From positions 36,207-100,206 of the forward strand of contig KB911840.1 in assembly GCA_000383715.1 (NCBI GenBank): a stretch of DNA of 64,000 nucleotides, given 5' to 3'. The position numbers and the translations under genes were made by a program. Each line of letters starts with the position of its first letter. Position 1 is the first letter of the stretch. Below are positions 18,253 to 29,053 of the stretch, piece by piece. This DNA comes from Verrucomicrobia bacterium SCGC AAA164-E04 (GTDB taxonomy: Bacteria > Verrucomicrobiota > Verrucomicrobiia > Limisphaerales > AAA164-E04). The notes under the pieces were generated by a model that was not told the DNA's origin, did no database searches, and saw nothing but the letters and a program-made list of their open reading frames with translations.

Positions 18253-20480
18253 GGTTTTTCGGAGCCAGATGTGAGTGGATTCAATTTGCTGCGCGGGGTC
18301 ATGGCGAATGCGAGCTTCTCGACCTTCACCGCGCCGGGCACTGTGCTCTTGAGATCCAATCGCCGGATGAAGCGCTTCTCCGGTGAGTCGCAGGGGACGA
18401 GTGCGTTTGTCCCGGGCTTCAGGGTCACGGTCTGCTCCTTTGTCTCCCGATCATCCCAGCTGTCGTGCAGCTGGACAGTCACGGTCACGGTCGCTGTCTC
18501 TTTCCCATGGTTGACCAGCAACAGACCGGCCTTGTCCAAAACGTCCTTGAACCCGCCGTATTCGGCCGTGCTCGGCTCGCGGTGCGTACCGGAAAACTTG
18601 CGACGGTATTTTCCATTGAAGGGTTTGACCTCTTCAAGAGTCGGAAAAGCATTGACCCAATCCGAGACGATCAGCTCAAGGCCATCGACCGGCAGGCCCT
18701 TGGCTGCGAAGCCCTCCTTACGGCGGGACAGAAACAGCTCCCTCTCGCCGTCCTTGCCGTAGCTCAGGCGAACGCTTGCCGTAGGCTTTTTCAGCTCAGT
18801 GCAATTCCAGATACCTCCCTGTTTTTCTACCAGAGCGGCTGTCATCGCTTTCTGCCATGTTTCCGATGACACGCCGGAGATGGGAACGCTTGTAAGGGTT
18901 GCCGGATTCTGGCGTGTGCTTATGGGGGCAGGTTGAGGGCCCTTTCTCTTATGCGCCGCAAGCCGCTCGTGCAGATCCAGAATGGCCAGCATCCACAGGT
19001 CGGTCGAGGGACGGGTCACGGACTCGATCTCGTAGAAATCGTCGTGACTGGTGAATTTTGGCAACGGCGACGCTTCGTCGACGAACAGCTCGACCGCCAG
19101 CCGGCCGAAATGATCGGCGCGGTGCAGGTAGGCGGGGTTGTCAGTCAATGCGTGCGCCACTAGCATCAGCTCGATGGCGTGAGACATGTTGACGCCCCAC
19201 ACCGACCACTGGACTTCCGGGTTGACGCTCATGTAAACCTCGGCGATATCGAGCACGGCCTGGTGGTAGCGCCTGCGCAGCGCGGGTGAGTCATTGCGCT
19301 TCATACGCTCATGCAGCAGCAGTCCCTTCATGGCATAGTGCTTGCGGTCCTGCCATGGGCCGCCAAGGATATCGAGACGCTCCGGGTTGTAGCCGCCGGT
19401 GGCCCGCAGGTAGCTCATCACGGGGCCTACGCGCTTGATGTCCAGCAGATTGTCGGCGACCTTCACATAGTTCGCATCGCACTTGCAGCCGTAGTCGCGC
19501 ATGCGCTTCGCCAGCTCCGGCTCTTTGTCCTTGATGCGTTCGGCCCAGTCATCCAGACGGTTGGCGGCGATCATGTATCCATGGTACCAGGCCCACTCGC
19601 CGTATTGGCTGCACGGGGCAAGGTGACCTTCTTCATCGCGCAGGCTCTCCCAGCGTTTCAGGACGGTGGTAATGGCGCGAACGTACTCTGAATCAGGTTC
19701 GGCGAGGTAGGCTTCGGCCCAGGTGGCAATCATGGCCGATCCGGGCCATGGAAACTCCATGCCACTGCCCGGCGCGTGCTTGTGGGAATGCGCGTGGCGG
19801 TTGAAGTCTCCGGATTCCTTGTCGCGAATGTAGTGATTCCAAAGTCCCGCGGCATATTTCTGCAAGGCTTCGTGATGTTGCCCCCAGTACGGCCACACAT
19901 GGTTGAACTCGAAACGTCCGGATCCACTGTCTGTGTCGACGTTCCAATACGTATGACTACCCCATGGATAGAGACCGATGGGTGATTGAGCATTCTCCAT
20001 CCACCAGCCTGCGCTTTTGTTGGCTGCAGCGGCGTATTTTCTGTCGCCGGTAATGTTCGTCAGCCGGTGCATCAGCTTCAGTAAAGTCAGCTGGTCGAGC
20101 GGATCGGCCTGACCGTAGTTTCTATCCGATCCGCGCAGTTCGCGATCACGTTCCCAGCCGGGCATGAATGGTTTGCGTTTCACGTGCGCGAAGGGAGGGG
20201 AGATTTTCTTGCCGGTCTGGCGATTCATACCGGTCACAAACAAAGGTGTGTGTTTTTGACCGTAGACATCTTGTCCGTGTTCGATCATGAAGTCGGCATA
20301 GGCCCGAGCTATACCAATGTAATCATATGCGGCAAGGGTCTCACGCCACCGTTGCTGCGCTGCGACCGTCAAAACCGATCGCGCACTGGAAGTATCTCCT
20401 GCTGATACTGGAAAGAGACAATTCAGCAAAGCGAGGACGGTGTAGATACATCCAGTGCGCATGATCTGCAGGTTCATCAT
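18249..20480 (-). CDS. Large secreted alpha-helical (toroid-type) polysaccharide-active protein, family uncertain
   Basis: About 743 residues from the ATG at 20480, which has AAGGA five bases upstream and leads into a signal peptide (CIYTVLALLNCLFPVSAG); a longer reading to 20606 lacks these features. Residues about 60-560 are helical with many W, H and Y (GWWMENAQSPIGLYPWGSHT, YWGQHHEALQKYAAGLWNHY), typical of (alpha/alpha)n-barrel lyases and hydrolases. The last about 170 residues are beta-rich, with a CARDB-like NHGKETATVTVTVQL. I cannot assign a GH or PL family. It is coupled by ATGA overlap to the SASA esterase. GC content is visibly higher than that of its neighbours, which hints at transfer. 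Confidence 0.6.
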   Translation of the reverse strand: MMNLQIMRTGCIYTVLALLNCLFPVSAGDTSSARSVLTVAAQQRWRETLAAYDYIGIARAYADFMIEHGQDVYGQKHTPLFVTGMNRQTGKKISPPFAHVKRKPFMPGWERDRELRGSDRNYGQADPLDQLTLLKLMHRLTNITGDRKYAAAANKSAGWWMENAQSPIGLYPWGSHTYWNVDTDSGSGRFEFNHVWPYWGQHHEALQKYAAGLWNHYIRDKESGDFNRHAHSHKHAPGSGMEFPWPGSAMIATWAEAYLAEPDSEYVRAITTVLKRWESLRDEEGHLAPCSQYGEWAWYHGYMIAANRLDDWAERIKDKEPELAKRMRDYGCKCDANYVKVADNLLDIKRVGPVMSYLRATGGYNPERLDILGGPWQDRKHYAMKGLLLHERMKRNDSPALRRRYHQAVLDIAEVYMSVNPEVQWSVWGVNMSHAIELMLVAHALTDNPAYLHRADHFGRLAVELFVDEASPLPKFTSHDDFYEIESVTRPSTDLWMLAILDLHERLAAHKRKGPQPAPISTRQNPATLTSVPISGVSSETWQKAMTAALVEKQGGIWNCTELKKPTASVRLSYGKDGERELFLSRRKEGFAAKGLPVDGLELIVSDWVNAFPTLEEVKPFNGKYRRKFSGTHREPSTAEYGGFKDVLDKAGLLLVNHGKETATVTVTVQLHDSWDDRETKEQTVTLKPGTNALVPCDSPEKRFIRRLDLKSTVPGAVKVEKLAFAMTPRSKLNPLTSGSEKP

Positions 20481-20608
20481 CGCCGTCCTTCTGCCTTGCG
20501 TGATCAAGTGGCGTTGCCATTTATGAAAGGCGCCGCCGCTTGGACAGTCCAGTGCACAGCGTCGTTTTTTCACATCATCTTTCATTATGAACGCCCTCGG
20601 GAACATCC

Positions 20609-21481
20609 TTAATATTTACTGAAAAACTGCCAAACAACTTCGAAGGCGGTGTTCCCCAACACGTTTGCACCCGGGATCCGGTGTCCAAATCCCTTGACCT
20701 TGTAATGCCAGACTTCGTGATCATTGGTTCCCTTCCGATAGTAGTGCGCGGTTGTCCTGTCTGAAATCTGGACGACTTCCGCTGTGCGGGTCTTGTTGAG
20801 TTCGGTCCAGAAATTGATGATTATCCCCTGGTCTGGTGCTCCACCCCAGCCACCTGATCGAGACATGCTCCCATCATAGGGGACGATCTCATCATCCATG
20901 CCGGAAATCTGTAAAATGGGTACCGGTTGGATTTGAGACCTGTGCTTCCATGTGTATCCACTCATGGTGCCGATCACTGAAGCTGCCGCTTTGAATACAT
21001 CCGGCCTTTCCGCTACCAAGGTATAGCTCATGAACCCGCCATTCGAAACGCCGCTGACAAAAGTTCTGGAAGGATCCAGGCGGTGAGATTGTTGCAGTTG
21101 GATGGCCAGCTTGGAAAGGAAGTCAATGTCATCCGTCCTACTGATTTTAAGACGGGCGTTCCAGTGGGGTATGCCTTCGACATCTCTGGCTCCCTGAGGA
21201 ACGCAAAGCGCGAATCCGTTCTCATCGGCGATGCGCTTGACTCCCAGCTCGGCCATGTAATCTCTCGCATCCCCTCGATAGCCATGTAGCATGAAAACGA
21301 GTGGTGCCTTTTCAGGAAGCTCCTCTGGAAGATGAAGTAAATATTTTCTCTCCTCGCCCGCGTGCGTGAACGTAAGGAATTTACCGGAGCTTGACTGATC
21401 AGCCGCTGCAACATTGCTGGTTCCGCTAGAGCTGGACATAATGGCGATCAGGAAAAGGAATACAAATCTCCTGCCAGGCAT
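20609..21481 (-). CDS. Secreted PHB-depolymerase/feruloyl-esterase-like (LpqC) hydrolase
   Basis: About 290 residues from the ATG at 21481, which opens into a signal peptide (RRFVFLFLIAIM); a GTG at 21559 would add 26 polar residues. Alpha/beta hydrolase features are the oxyanion HGYRGDA, nucleophile Ser in SGVSNGGF, catalytic Asp in SGMDDEIVPYDG and a late His in GFGHRIPG. The family (LpqC/Esterase_PHB, CE1-like) includes acetylxylan and feruloyl esterases. It is followed closely by the toroid-like protein and the SASA esterase on the same strand, so I infer a three-gene unit for an esterified polysaccharide. Confidence 0.78.
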   Translation of the reverse strand: MPGRRFVFLFLIAIMSSSSGTSNVAAADQSSSGKFLTFTHAGEERKYLLHLPEELPEKAPLVFMLHGYRGDARDYMAELGVKRIADENGFALCVPQGARDVEGIPHWNARLKISRTDDIDFLSKLAIQLQQSHRLDPSRTFVSGVSNGGFMSYTLVAERPDVFKAAASVIGTMSGYTWKHRSQIQPVPILQISGMDDEIVPYDGSMSRSGGWGGAPDQGIIINFWTELNKTRTAEVVQISDRTTAHYYRKGTNDHEVWHYKVKGFGHRIPGANVLGNTAFEVVWQFFSKY

Positions 21482-21774
21482 GCGTCTTTTTATCCAAGAA
21501 GACGCATGTGCATTGGCGGATTCAGAAGTTTCTAACTCACTTTGCTTAAACACAGACACAAGCTACCCGTATGGCCAATGGCGTGCAACACGGATTCGTC
21601 TCCCACTCCTCAGTCTTCTTGTTCAGTGTGTGGATGAAAAGTCATGTGTCTGGTCTGAACACATTGCTGAAGTCTTACTGGCTATGCCGTGCTTGGGGCC
21701 ATGTATGGTAGGGCGGACGGATGCACGTTTAAAAAATCCCATAGAAGTCATATTTTGAGGAACCAGAATGGCGT

Positions 21775-22494
21775 TTATTTCCTGTTTGGCTCAGGTTCGC
21801 TGAAATGGCCACTTTTCAAAAAATGAATGACTTCAGAAATCACTTTTCGATTCTTCATGATATAGGGGTGGGTGACATGAAAAACGCGGTGATGCTTGAC
21901 GCCTTCACATTGGGACCGGGCAACGGATACCTTCCCATCATCCTTGCCTGGAATCAGCAGACTGTTGATCCAGTTGATGGACCGATCTCCTGTGATCACA
22001 CCACATTCAAAATGAATCTTTCCCAGGGCATGAGGAGGGGAATCCAGTTTTGTGTTCAGCTGCCTTCCCGCTGGGCCATTGATCCAGCGAAAAAGTCGCC
22101 AGGATCCGATCTTGTCCACTACTTCACTTCCTTGATTGGGAGGAGCCAGCATCACGACCCTTCCCAGGCGACTTTCTTTTCTCTTTGAGAAGTAACTTCT
22201 GACCAGAATCCCCCCCATGGAATGCGTCACAAAGTGAATCTTTGAGCAATCCTGCATTTGTTTGCTTTTGATGGCGGAACCGATCGCCTGCTCGGCAAGG
22301 TCTCTTATTGCTGCTGTCCGCGAGGGGTAATCAACATTCTTAACTACATAACCTGCTTGTTGAAGTGCGTTTGCCATTCTCTCCATGCTTGCCGAAGATC
22401 TACAAAGGCCATGCAATAAGATGACACCCTCCTTTGCGGATAGTTCTCCGGTCAGCGCTATTACCGTCGTCAATATCACTAGTAATTTTTTCAT
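21775..22494 (-). CDS. Secreted alpha/beta hydrolase (lipase-like)
   Basis: 239 residues with a signal peptide (MKKLLVILTTVIALTGELSA). The oxyanion region is VILLHGLCRSSASM and the nucleophile is S92 in VTHSMGGI; the downstream LAPPNQGSEVVDKI matches the triacylglycerol-lipase/PGAP1-like group. The catalytic Asp is probably in GKDDGKVSV and the His in FHVTHPYIM. The substrate is unknown; lipids or acylated glycans are possible. A C7 run (22210-22216) inside the Ser motif is in frame here. Confidence 0.75.
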   Translation of the reverse strand: MKKLLVILTTVIALTGELSAKEGVILLHGLCRSSASMERMANALQQAGYVVKNVDYPSRTAAIRDLAEQAIGSAIKSKQMQDCSKIHFVTHSMGGILVRSYFSKRKESRLGRVVMLAPPNQGSEVVDKIGSWRLFRWINGPAGRQLNTKLDSPPHALGKIHFECGVITGDRSINWINSLLIPGKDDGKVSVARSQCEGVKHHRVFHVTHPYIMKNRKVISEVIHFLKSGHFSEPEPNRK

Positions 22495-22628
22495 TGGAGC
22501 AAATTACGCACAATCATCTCTTAACCTAACCCTGATTTTAAGGCCAGTTTTAGTCTGTGGCGAACGAAGAGTCATGGCTGCACGCACCACTCTTTGATTT
22601 ATAAAAATCATTCAAGCGTCCATAAAGC

Positions 22629-25600
22629 ATGTTTTATGATCACCATTCAGTGATGTCCTCTCTCTTGACTTATGATCTATTTCTCTCAACAGTGATCCAT
22701 GTCCGTATGAATATGCTAACCTTGAGATCTTCATTTTTTTGGATCCTCAACTATGTGGATTCACTCTTGTGGGGGATAGTGAATTGGAATATTGGATGCC
22801 TGCTACTCAGTTTTTTCCTTTTAACGGTCAAATTGGCGGCGCAACCTTTTGTCCTGTCAGAATTCATGGCATCGAATCAGTCTGGAATGATCGACGAGGA
22901 TGGGGATCGGAGTGACTGGATCGAGATCTACAATACGGGAACTGAGCCTGCATCCTTGAATGGTTGGTATCTGAGCGATGACGCCTCAGATCTGACGAAA
23001 TGGCGGTTCCCTGATCAGTTCATCCCCATGCAATCCTCCCTCATTGTTTTTGCTTCAGGAAAGGGCCGGGCAGTGGTCGGGGCCGAGCTTCATACTAATT
23101 TCAAGTTGAGTAGCAAGGGTGGATTTCTGGGGCTGATACAACCTGATGGCAGGACTATTGCACATGCCTATGATCCACCATATCCAACCCAGCTTCCTGA
23201 TATCTCCTATGGCATTACCATACGAAACGAAAGGACTGTTTTTGTATCCCACGACGCGGTTGGAAACATTCATTTTCCTAAAGATAACTCCATGGCCCTG
23301 GCATGGACTATGCCTGATTTTGACGACTCTCAATGGAGAGAGGTTTATTTTGGAATCGGGTATCAGCAAAGTGTAGAGGGGAATAATGCTGATCCAGAAA
23401 ATCCAGTGGAGGACCCCTTGGTGTTGGGTGATGTAACGAGGGCTTTCGATCCTATTGACCCAAGCTCTGATTTTTCACCTGTCGGAGAGATGGTGGACGC
23501 TGCCCTAGACAACAACACGGCCACAAAATATCTGAACTTTGACAAATTGAACACCGGCTTCACGGTGAAGTTGTCTCTTGGGCCTACCGCGGTGAGCGGG
23601 CTGCGGCTGACTTCGGCCAATGATGCTCCCGATCGGGATCCAAGCCAATTCGTCCTTTCAGGATCGAACGATGGAATCAACTTTGTTGAAATTGCCAAAG
23701 GAGCCATTCCTGTATTTGAAAATCGTTTTGAAACCATTCAGATCGATTTTCAAAACACCTTGAAAAATGCCTACTATCGTCTTGTATTTCCTACCGTTCG
23801 CAACGAAAGGGTGGCCGTCGCGATGCAAATAGCTGAAGTCGAATTGCTCGGCTGGTTACCAGAATCGAGCGTTTCGAATTCGGGGGAAACGTCCACACCG
23901 ATTTTAATCGACGTGGCGGGGCTTGAAGACATTTCAATGCCCGATGATGATATCGATCCAAGTTCCTCCAATTCTCCTTTTGGCGAGGAAGTCTGGCGTG
24001 CCATTGACAACGATCCCCAAACCAAATACTTGAATTTTGACGGGACGGGTTCGGGTTTCACCTTGAAACCGGGGCACGGTCCGACGGTGGTCAATGGGTT
24101 GCGGTTGACATCGGCCAATGATGCTGAAGGCCGGGATCCGACGGCTTACCGGTTGGAGGGTTCATCAGGTGGGGGCGTTTTTGAACTCATTGCGCAAGGG
24201 CCTCTTCCTTTATTCGAGGATAGATTTTCCACTGTTGAGGTGGCATTCTCCAACGATTTGCCTTTCGGTATGTATCGACTTGTTTTTCCTTCACTGCGAG
24301 GGAGTGGTGGACAAATCATGCAGATTGCAGAAGTTGAATTTCTGGGGGAAATAGGATTGCCTCCGCCAGCATTCATGGACTTGATCCAGACGGATATAAA
24401 GACCTCCATGTATGCTCAACATGCTTCGGCCTATGCGCGCCTTCCGTTCTTTGCCGGTGAGGAGCCAGATCTTGAGGGGTTGTCGCTCAATGTGCGTTTC
24501 GATGATGGTTTCATTGCCTATATCAATGGCGTTGAGGTTGCTCGCGCCAATGCTCCAAACAAATTGGGCTTTGATTCTGTCGCAGAATCGGACAGAGGGG
24601 CAGAAGTCGCGGCGATAGTAAAACACTTTGATCTTCGACCCTTTGAATCCCTTATCGAACCAGGTGAAAATTTTCTGGCGATCCATGCTCTGAACGACAG
24701 TGTTTACAGTTCGGATTTTCTGCTTGAAACTCAACTTGAGAAAGGAGCGATTCGGACCGTACTTTCTGATGTGGGTTACTTCGAGATACCTTCTCCCGGT
24801 CTATTGAACACCGATATGAAGTTGGGACTGGTTCCGGTTCCTATCATCGATGTTGGAAGCGGATTCATGAAAGATGCTTTTGAAGTAGAGATCCTCTCTG
24901 ATCTGGAGGGCGTCAGTATCTATTATACGACAGATGGAAGCATTCCTGATGCGTTGTCCGGCCACCCATACACAAGTCCAATACAGATACGGAAAACCAC
25001 CGTGCTGCGTGCAGTTGGATTGCGCGATGGGTGGATTCCCTCGCCGGTATTGACCCGAAGCTATTTATTCACTTCCGATATTGCTCTGCAGGATCAGTCA
25101 TCAGCATTGGAAACTGGTTTTCCAACACGATGGGGCTCCCAGACAGCTGACTACGGCCTGGACACACGGGTTGTCGGTAATCAAGGTCGGGATAGTTTTG
25201 GGGGGCGATATCAAAAAACGATTCAGGACGACCTGCTCTCTCTTCCTTCGATGTCTCTTGTCATGGATGCGGACACGCTATTTGGACTCAGGGGTATCTA
25301 TGCCAATTCAGGTAGTCGGGGTGAAGCTTGGGAAAAGCCGGTTTCTGTTGAGTTGATTTATCCGGAAGGTGGACGCAAGGGATTCCAGGAGAATGCAGGG
25401 CTGAGAATACAGGGAGGTGCTTTCAGAAAATTTAATCTGACTTTGAAGAAATCCTTTCGGCTGGTATTTCGGGGTCAATATGGCGCTTCCCAGCTGGATT
25501 TCCCTCTATTCGGCCCCGATGCAACGGATTCATTTGACAATGTTGTTCTTCGAGCCAATGGGAATGATGGCTGGCCATACGGTGGAGCGCAGGCCCTTTA

Positions 25601-28059
25601 CATGCGTGACGCTTTTGCAATGGAAACAGCAAGAGCGATGGGTATCAAGGCTCCTCACACAAACTTCGTTCACCTTTATCTGAATGGTATCTATTGGGGG
25701 CTTTATAATCTCGTGGAACGTCCGGATGCAGCCTTTTCCTCAAGCTATTACGGAGGCGACAAGGAAAACTGGGACGCCCTGAATCAGGATTCTGTTCCTG
25801 ATGGAAACAGGGACGCCTGGAATCGATTGCTTGGTATCCTGGACTCAGGAATAGACTCGAAAGAGCTGTTCAACAGGATTCAGGGTAAAGGTCCCGATGG
25901 AATCAGGGATCTTTCGATGGAAAATCTGCTGGATGTCAGAAACCTCATCGATTACTGCATTTTGAATTTTTACATGGGGAATCAGGATTGGCCGGGCCGT
26001 AATTTCTGGGTCGGTCGGGATCGAGAAGGTGATGAAGGTTTCAAGTTTTATCCATGGGATACAGAAACATCCATGGGCCTGGGTTCCGACCTGAATACAG
26101 ATCGAACAGGGGTGGACTCCTCGGTGGCCCGACCTTATGCAGTCTTGAAAAAAAATCCAGATTTTCGTCTTTGGTTCGCCGACAGGGTTCAGCATCACTT
26201 TTTCAATGGTGGTAGCTTTTTCGTCCATCCAGACAAACCACAATGGTCCGTGGTAAAGCCTGAAAACAACGTTCCTGCATCAAGGTTTGCGCAACTTGCA
26301 GCCCAGATTGAAAGGTCGATTGTGGGCGAGTCAGCCCGCTGGGGTGATCAGTTGGTCAACAGACCTTTTACCTGGGATGATTGGAGTCGAGAACGCGATA
26401 ATTTACTTACCCATTATTTCCCACGAAGATCAGCAATCGTTTTGGATCAATTACGTCGAGCAGGCCTCTACCCAAGGATAGAGGCCCCTGCGTTCAACCA
26501 TGCCGGTGGGAACGTGGATGTTGATTTCAGTTTGTCAATGAGCGCACAAGGTGGAACAATTTTCTATACACTGGATGGGAGCGATCCTCGCAGTCGATTA
26601 CAGTCGAAAGAAATAAGCCGCTTCGACTTGTTTGATAGTGCCACCCAAAAACGCGTCCTTGTGCCAAGCGCGGATAATGGTGGTGATGCATTCGGTTCTG
26701 ATTGGTATGAGGATGTGGGTTTTGCTGATGATGCATGGATGTTCGGGGTGGGAGGCATTGGCTACGACACCGGGAATGACTATGAGAAATTCATTGGAAT
26801 GGACGTGACGGATTCCATGCAGGGTCAAAACGGTTCGGTTTTTATCCGCATCCAATTTGAAACAGGATCCCGGATCAATGAAGAGACAAACCTGATGGTG
26901 TTAAGGATGCGTTATGACGATGGATTCGAGGCTTTCCTCAATGGCGTCCATATCGCCTCTTCCAATGCTCCCGAGATCTTGAAATGGGACTCTTTTGCCA
27001 CTGGGACGCATGAGGACTCTGTCGCTGTTCAGTTTCAGGATTTTGATATCAGTGGATTCATTTCTCATTTGCATGCAGGAACCAATTTATTAGCCATTCA
27101 AGGGCTCAATGTTTCCAGCGTGAGTTCGGATTTCCTGATCGATGCGGAGTTGATGGTCGGTCAGCAGGAAATTATTGGAGAGCAACCTACCTCGCGCATT
27201 TATGAAACTCCGATCATTCTCCGTGATCTGACGACGATCAAAGCCAGGACACTTTCAGGTTCGGAATGGAGTGCCTTGAGTGAGGCGACTTATGTGGTTG
27301 GCAACCCGCGCGTCATGGTGAGTGAATTACACTTTCACCCCGAGGATCCTTCTTTCGAGGAAATGGCATTCGGATATCTAGATGCAGATGAATTTGAATT
27401 TATTGAAATTCATAACCCGAGAACAACGACATTTACATTGGACGGCCTACGGTTTGTCGATGGTGTGGATTTTGATTTTACCCGATCGTCAATAAGGCGT
27501 CTTTCGCCCGGAGCTTCGCTGTTGTTGGTGAAAAACCGTGTTGCTTTTGAGATGCGTTACGGAAAAGGGTTGCCCATCGCGGGCGAATTCACCGGTAATT
27601 TTTCGAATAGTGGAGAAAGGGTTGCATTGGCGGATAGTGATAATCAGGTTTTGATTGAATTTTCTTATGACGATGGCGAGCCAGTTTTTAAGAGTGGTGA
27701 TGGATCAGGTTATACCTTGATTGCAGTGGAGGATGCGGACAATCCCAATGAAGAAACTTATTGGAAAACAAGTGAGGCAATGGGTGGTACACCGGGACAG
27801 CACTCAGAGCTTTATTCCTACGAGCGGCTCGTTCCCGACATTACAGTAGAAGGAGACAGAATTCTGATTGAATGTTCCGTGCCCGTGACCGGACTCTTCG
27901 GGCTGTTTGTTACTGAAGATCTGCGACTTGAGGAATGGAATCTTTTGCAAAGCAGAAATCAGGGGGGATTCAAATGGAAGACTTGTTTTTGAAGTGAAGG
28001 CGTCCATGGAGTATCCAATGCGCTTTTTTCAAATTCGAATGATCAATGCAACTCCTTAG
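22629..28059 (+). CDS. Giant surface mosaic protein (LTD, F5/8-like, chitobiase-C-like, CotH), frameshifted near its 3' end
   Basis: About 1,810 residues if the frame change is bridged. In order: a long N-terminal region with an export segment near 55-75; lamin-tail domain (FVLSEFMASNQSG); first half of a jelly-roll (FDDSQW, GIGY); two F5/8-type repeats (about 270-425 and 438-574, both ending MQIAEVE); second jelly-roll half (FDDGFIAYINGVEVARANAP); chitobiase-C-like YYTTDGSIPD; CotH (about 870-1260, FYPWDTETSMGL); a second chitobiase-C-like unit split by another jelly-roll; and a second lamin-tail domain. The open frame stops at 27992, but after the G6 run at 27962-27967 the +1 frame continues to 28059 with a sensible end (VFEVKASMEYPMRFFQIRMI). 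Probably displayed or secreted. Confidence 0.72.
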
Positions 28060-28480
28060 GTAACCTTACCCATGTTACAAGGATACATGATCTTTCACAT
28101 CCTCACATATGACTCATTCAAAAGGAATGAAGTATTTTTTCTTCATGGCTTTTGCTTTGAATCAACGCACTGACAGGCACGTTCCAATACTCTTTGGATT
28201 ACATATTGCTTTTTATCGGACGGAATTCATGGAGGTTTTTTGAAATGTTTGGCTGGAAGACTTTGGAAGCATTGAAGCCAATGCTGTTAATGCCATTTTT
28301 TGAATGTGGTGAATCAAGGACATTGGAAAAAGTTGATCAACAGACTCAGTGTTTCCGATGACAACATGTTTTTCTGAAATCGTGTGTGGCTTACTTTCTT
28401 CGAAGTAAAGCCTGGCTCCGTGCTGTGTCACCACTCCAGATCCACACTTTTGATGTTTGTCCGTAGAGGGCTGACAGGGT
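28060..28480. other. Intergenic region without a supported gene
   Basis: 421 bases between the convergent giant protein and a minus-strand hypothetical gene. A 73-codon minus frame at 28213-28434 is open (it contains RLYFEESKPHTISEKHVV), but it has no ribosome site, no recognised family and odd composition. It could be the wreck of an earlier small gene like others in this zone. No terminator hairpin was seen. Confidence 0.35.
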
Positions 28481-28930
28481 TTACTGTCCTCTTTTCAGTG
28501 GTGGTATCAGCCTATGCAGTTTTCCGTCATCGCTGGATAAATACACGGAGGCGGTGTGATGCTGGCCCGTGGGTTCATCGGGTCTCCAAATCAGCAGATC
28601 ACGCCACCGCTTGCCATCGATGTTTGTCCATGACACAGATGCCGGACTGACATTCATGTAAAGATCCTGATTAGAAAGAGAGTCCAGAACCTCACGGAAA
28701 TGTTTACCGGATACGATCACTTCCGCCGGCCCTTCCTCAGCGAAAGTTTTTGTTTCAATCACGACTTCATGACCGCCGATCGAGAATGTATGTGTTCCGT
28801 TGTAGTCAAGGCTGCAGGGAATCTCTTGCAGACGGCTGGCAGCAAGGAATATGCCCACGATGATCAAACCCGTCATGAATAGGGCGGTTGCTATGAAAAT
28901 ATTTTTTGATTGCTTGTTGCTTTTAAACAT
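28481..28930 (-). CDS. Hypothetical signal-anchored protein
   Basis: 149 residues. A basic start (MFKSNKQSKN) is followed by one membrane span (IFIATALFMTGLIIVGIFLA), then a periplasmic beta-rich domain (THTFSIGGHEVVIETKTF, PAEVIVSGKHF) and a basic end. No family was recognised. It is the first (leftmost) of a long series of short minus-strand genes that reach to 42.5 kb. Confidence 0.55.
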   Translation of the reverse strand: MFKSNKQSKNIFIATALFMTGLIIVGIFLAASRLQEIPCSLDYNGTHTFSIGGHEVVIETKTFAEEGPAEVIVSGKHFREVLDSLSNQDLYMNVSPASVSWTNIDGKRWRDLLIWRPDEPTGQHHTASVYLSSDDGKLHRLIPPLKRGQ

Positions 28931-29053
28931 CGCTGTATCTGATTTCGATGCGCATGTCTGTAGTGCGGGGAGGAACTGGTTTTCGAACGTCTTTTCAGCA
29001 ATGATGAGTGATACCTAGAACACTGAGGTGCGGTTCCATCGGTCTACGATCCA

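Noticed and set aside
22629..28059. Programmed ribosomal frameshifting at the G6 run of the giant CotH gene
   Set aside because: Only about 23 residues are gained, there is no recognisable slippery heptamer with a downstream pseudoknot, and the same +1 change occurs at G-runs in unrelated genes; read error or slippage is simpler.
28213..28434. 73-codon minus-strand open frame after the giant CotH gene
   Set aside because: No ribosome site or family; possibly debris, but I cannot show it.
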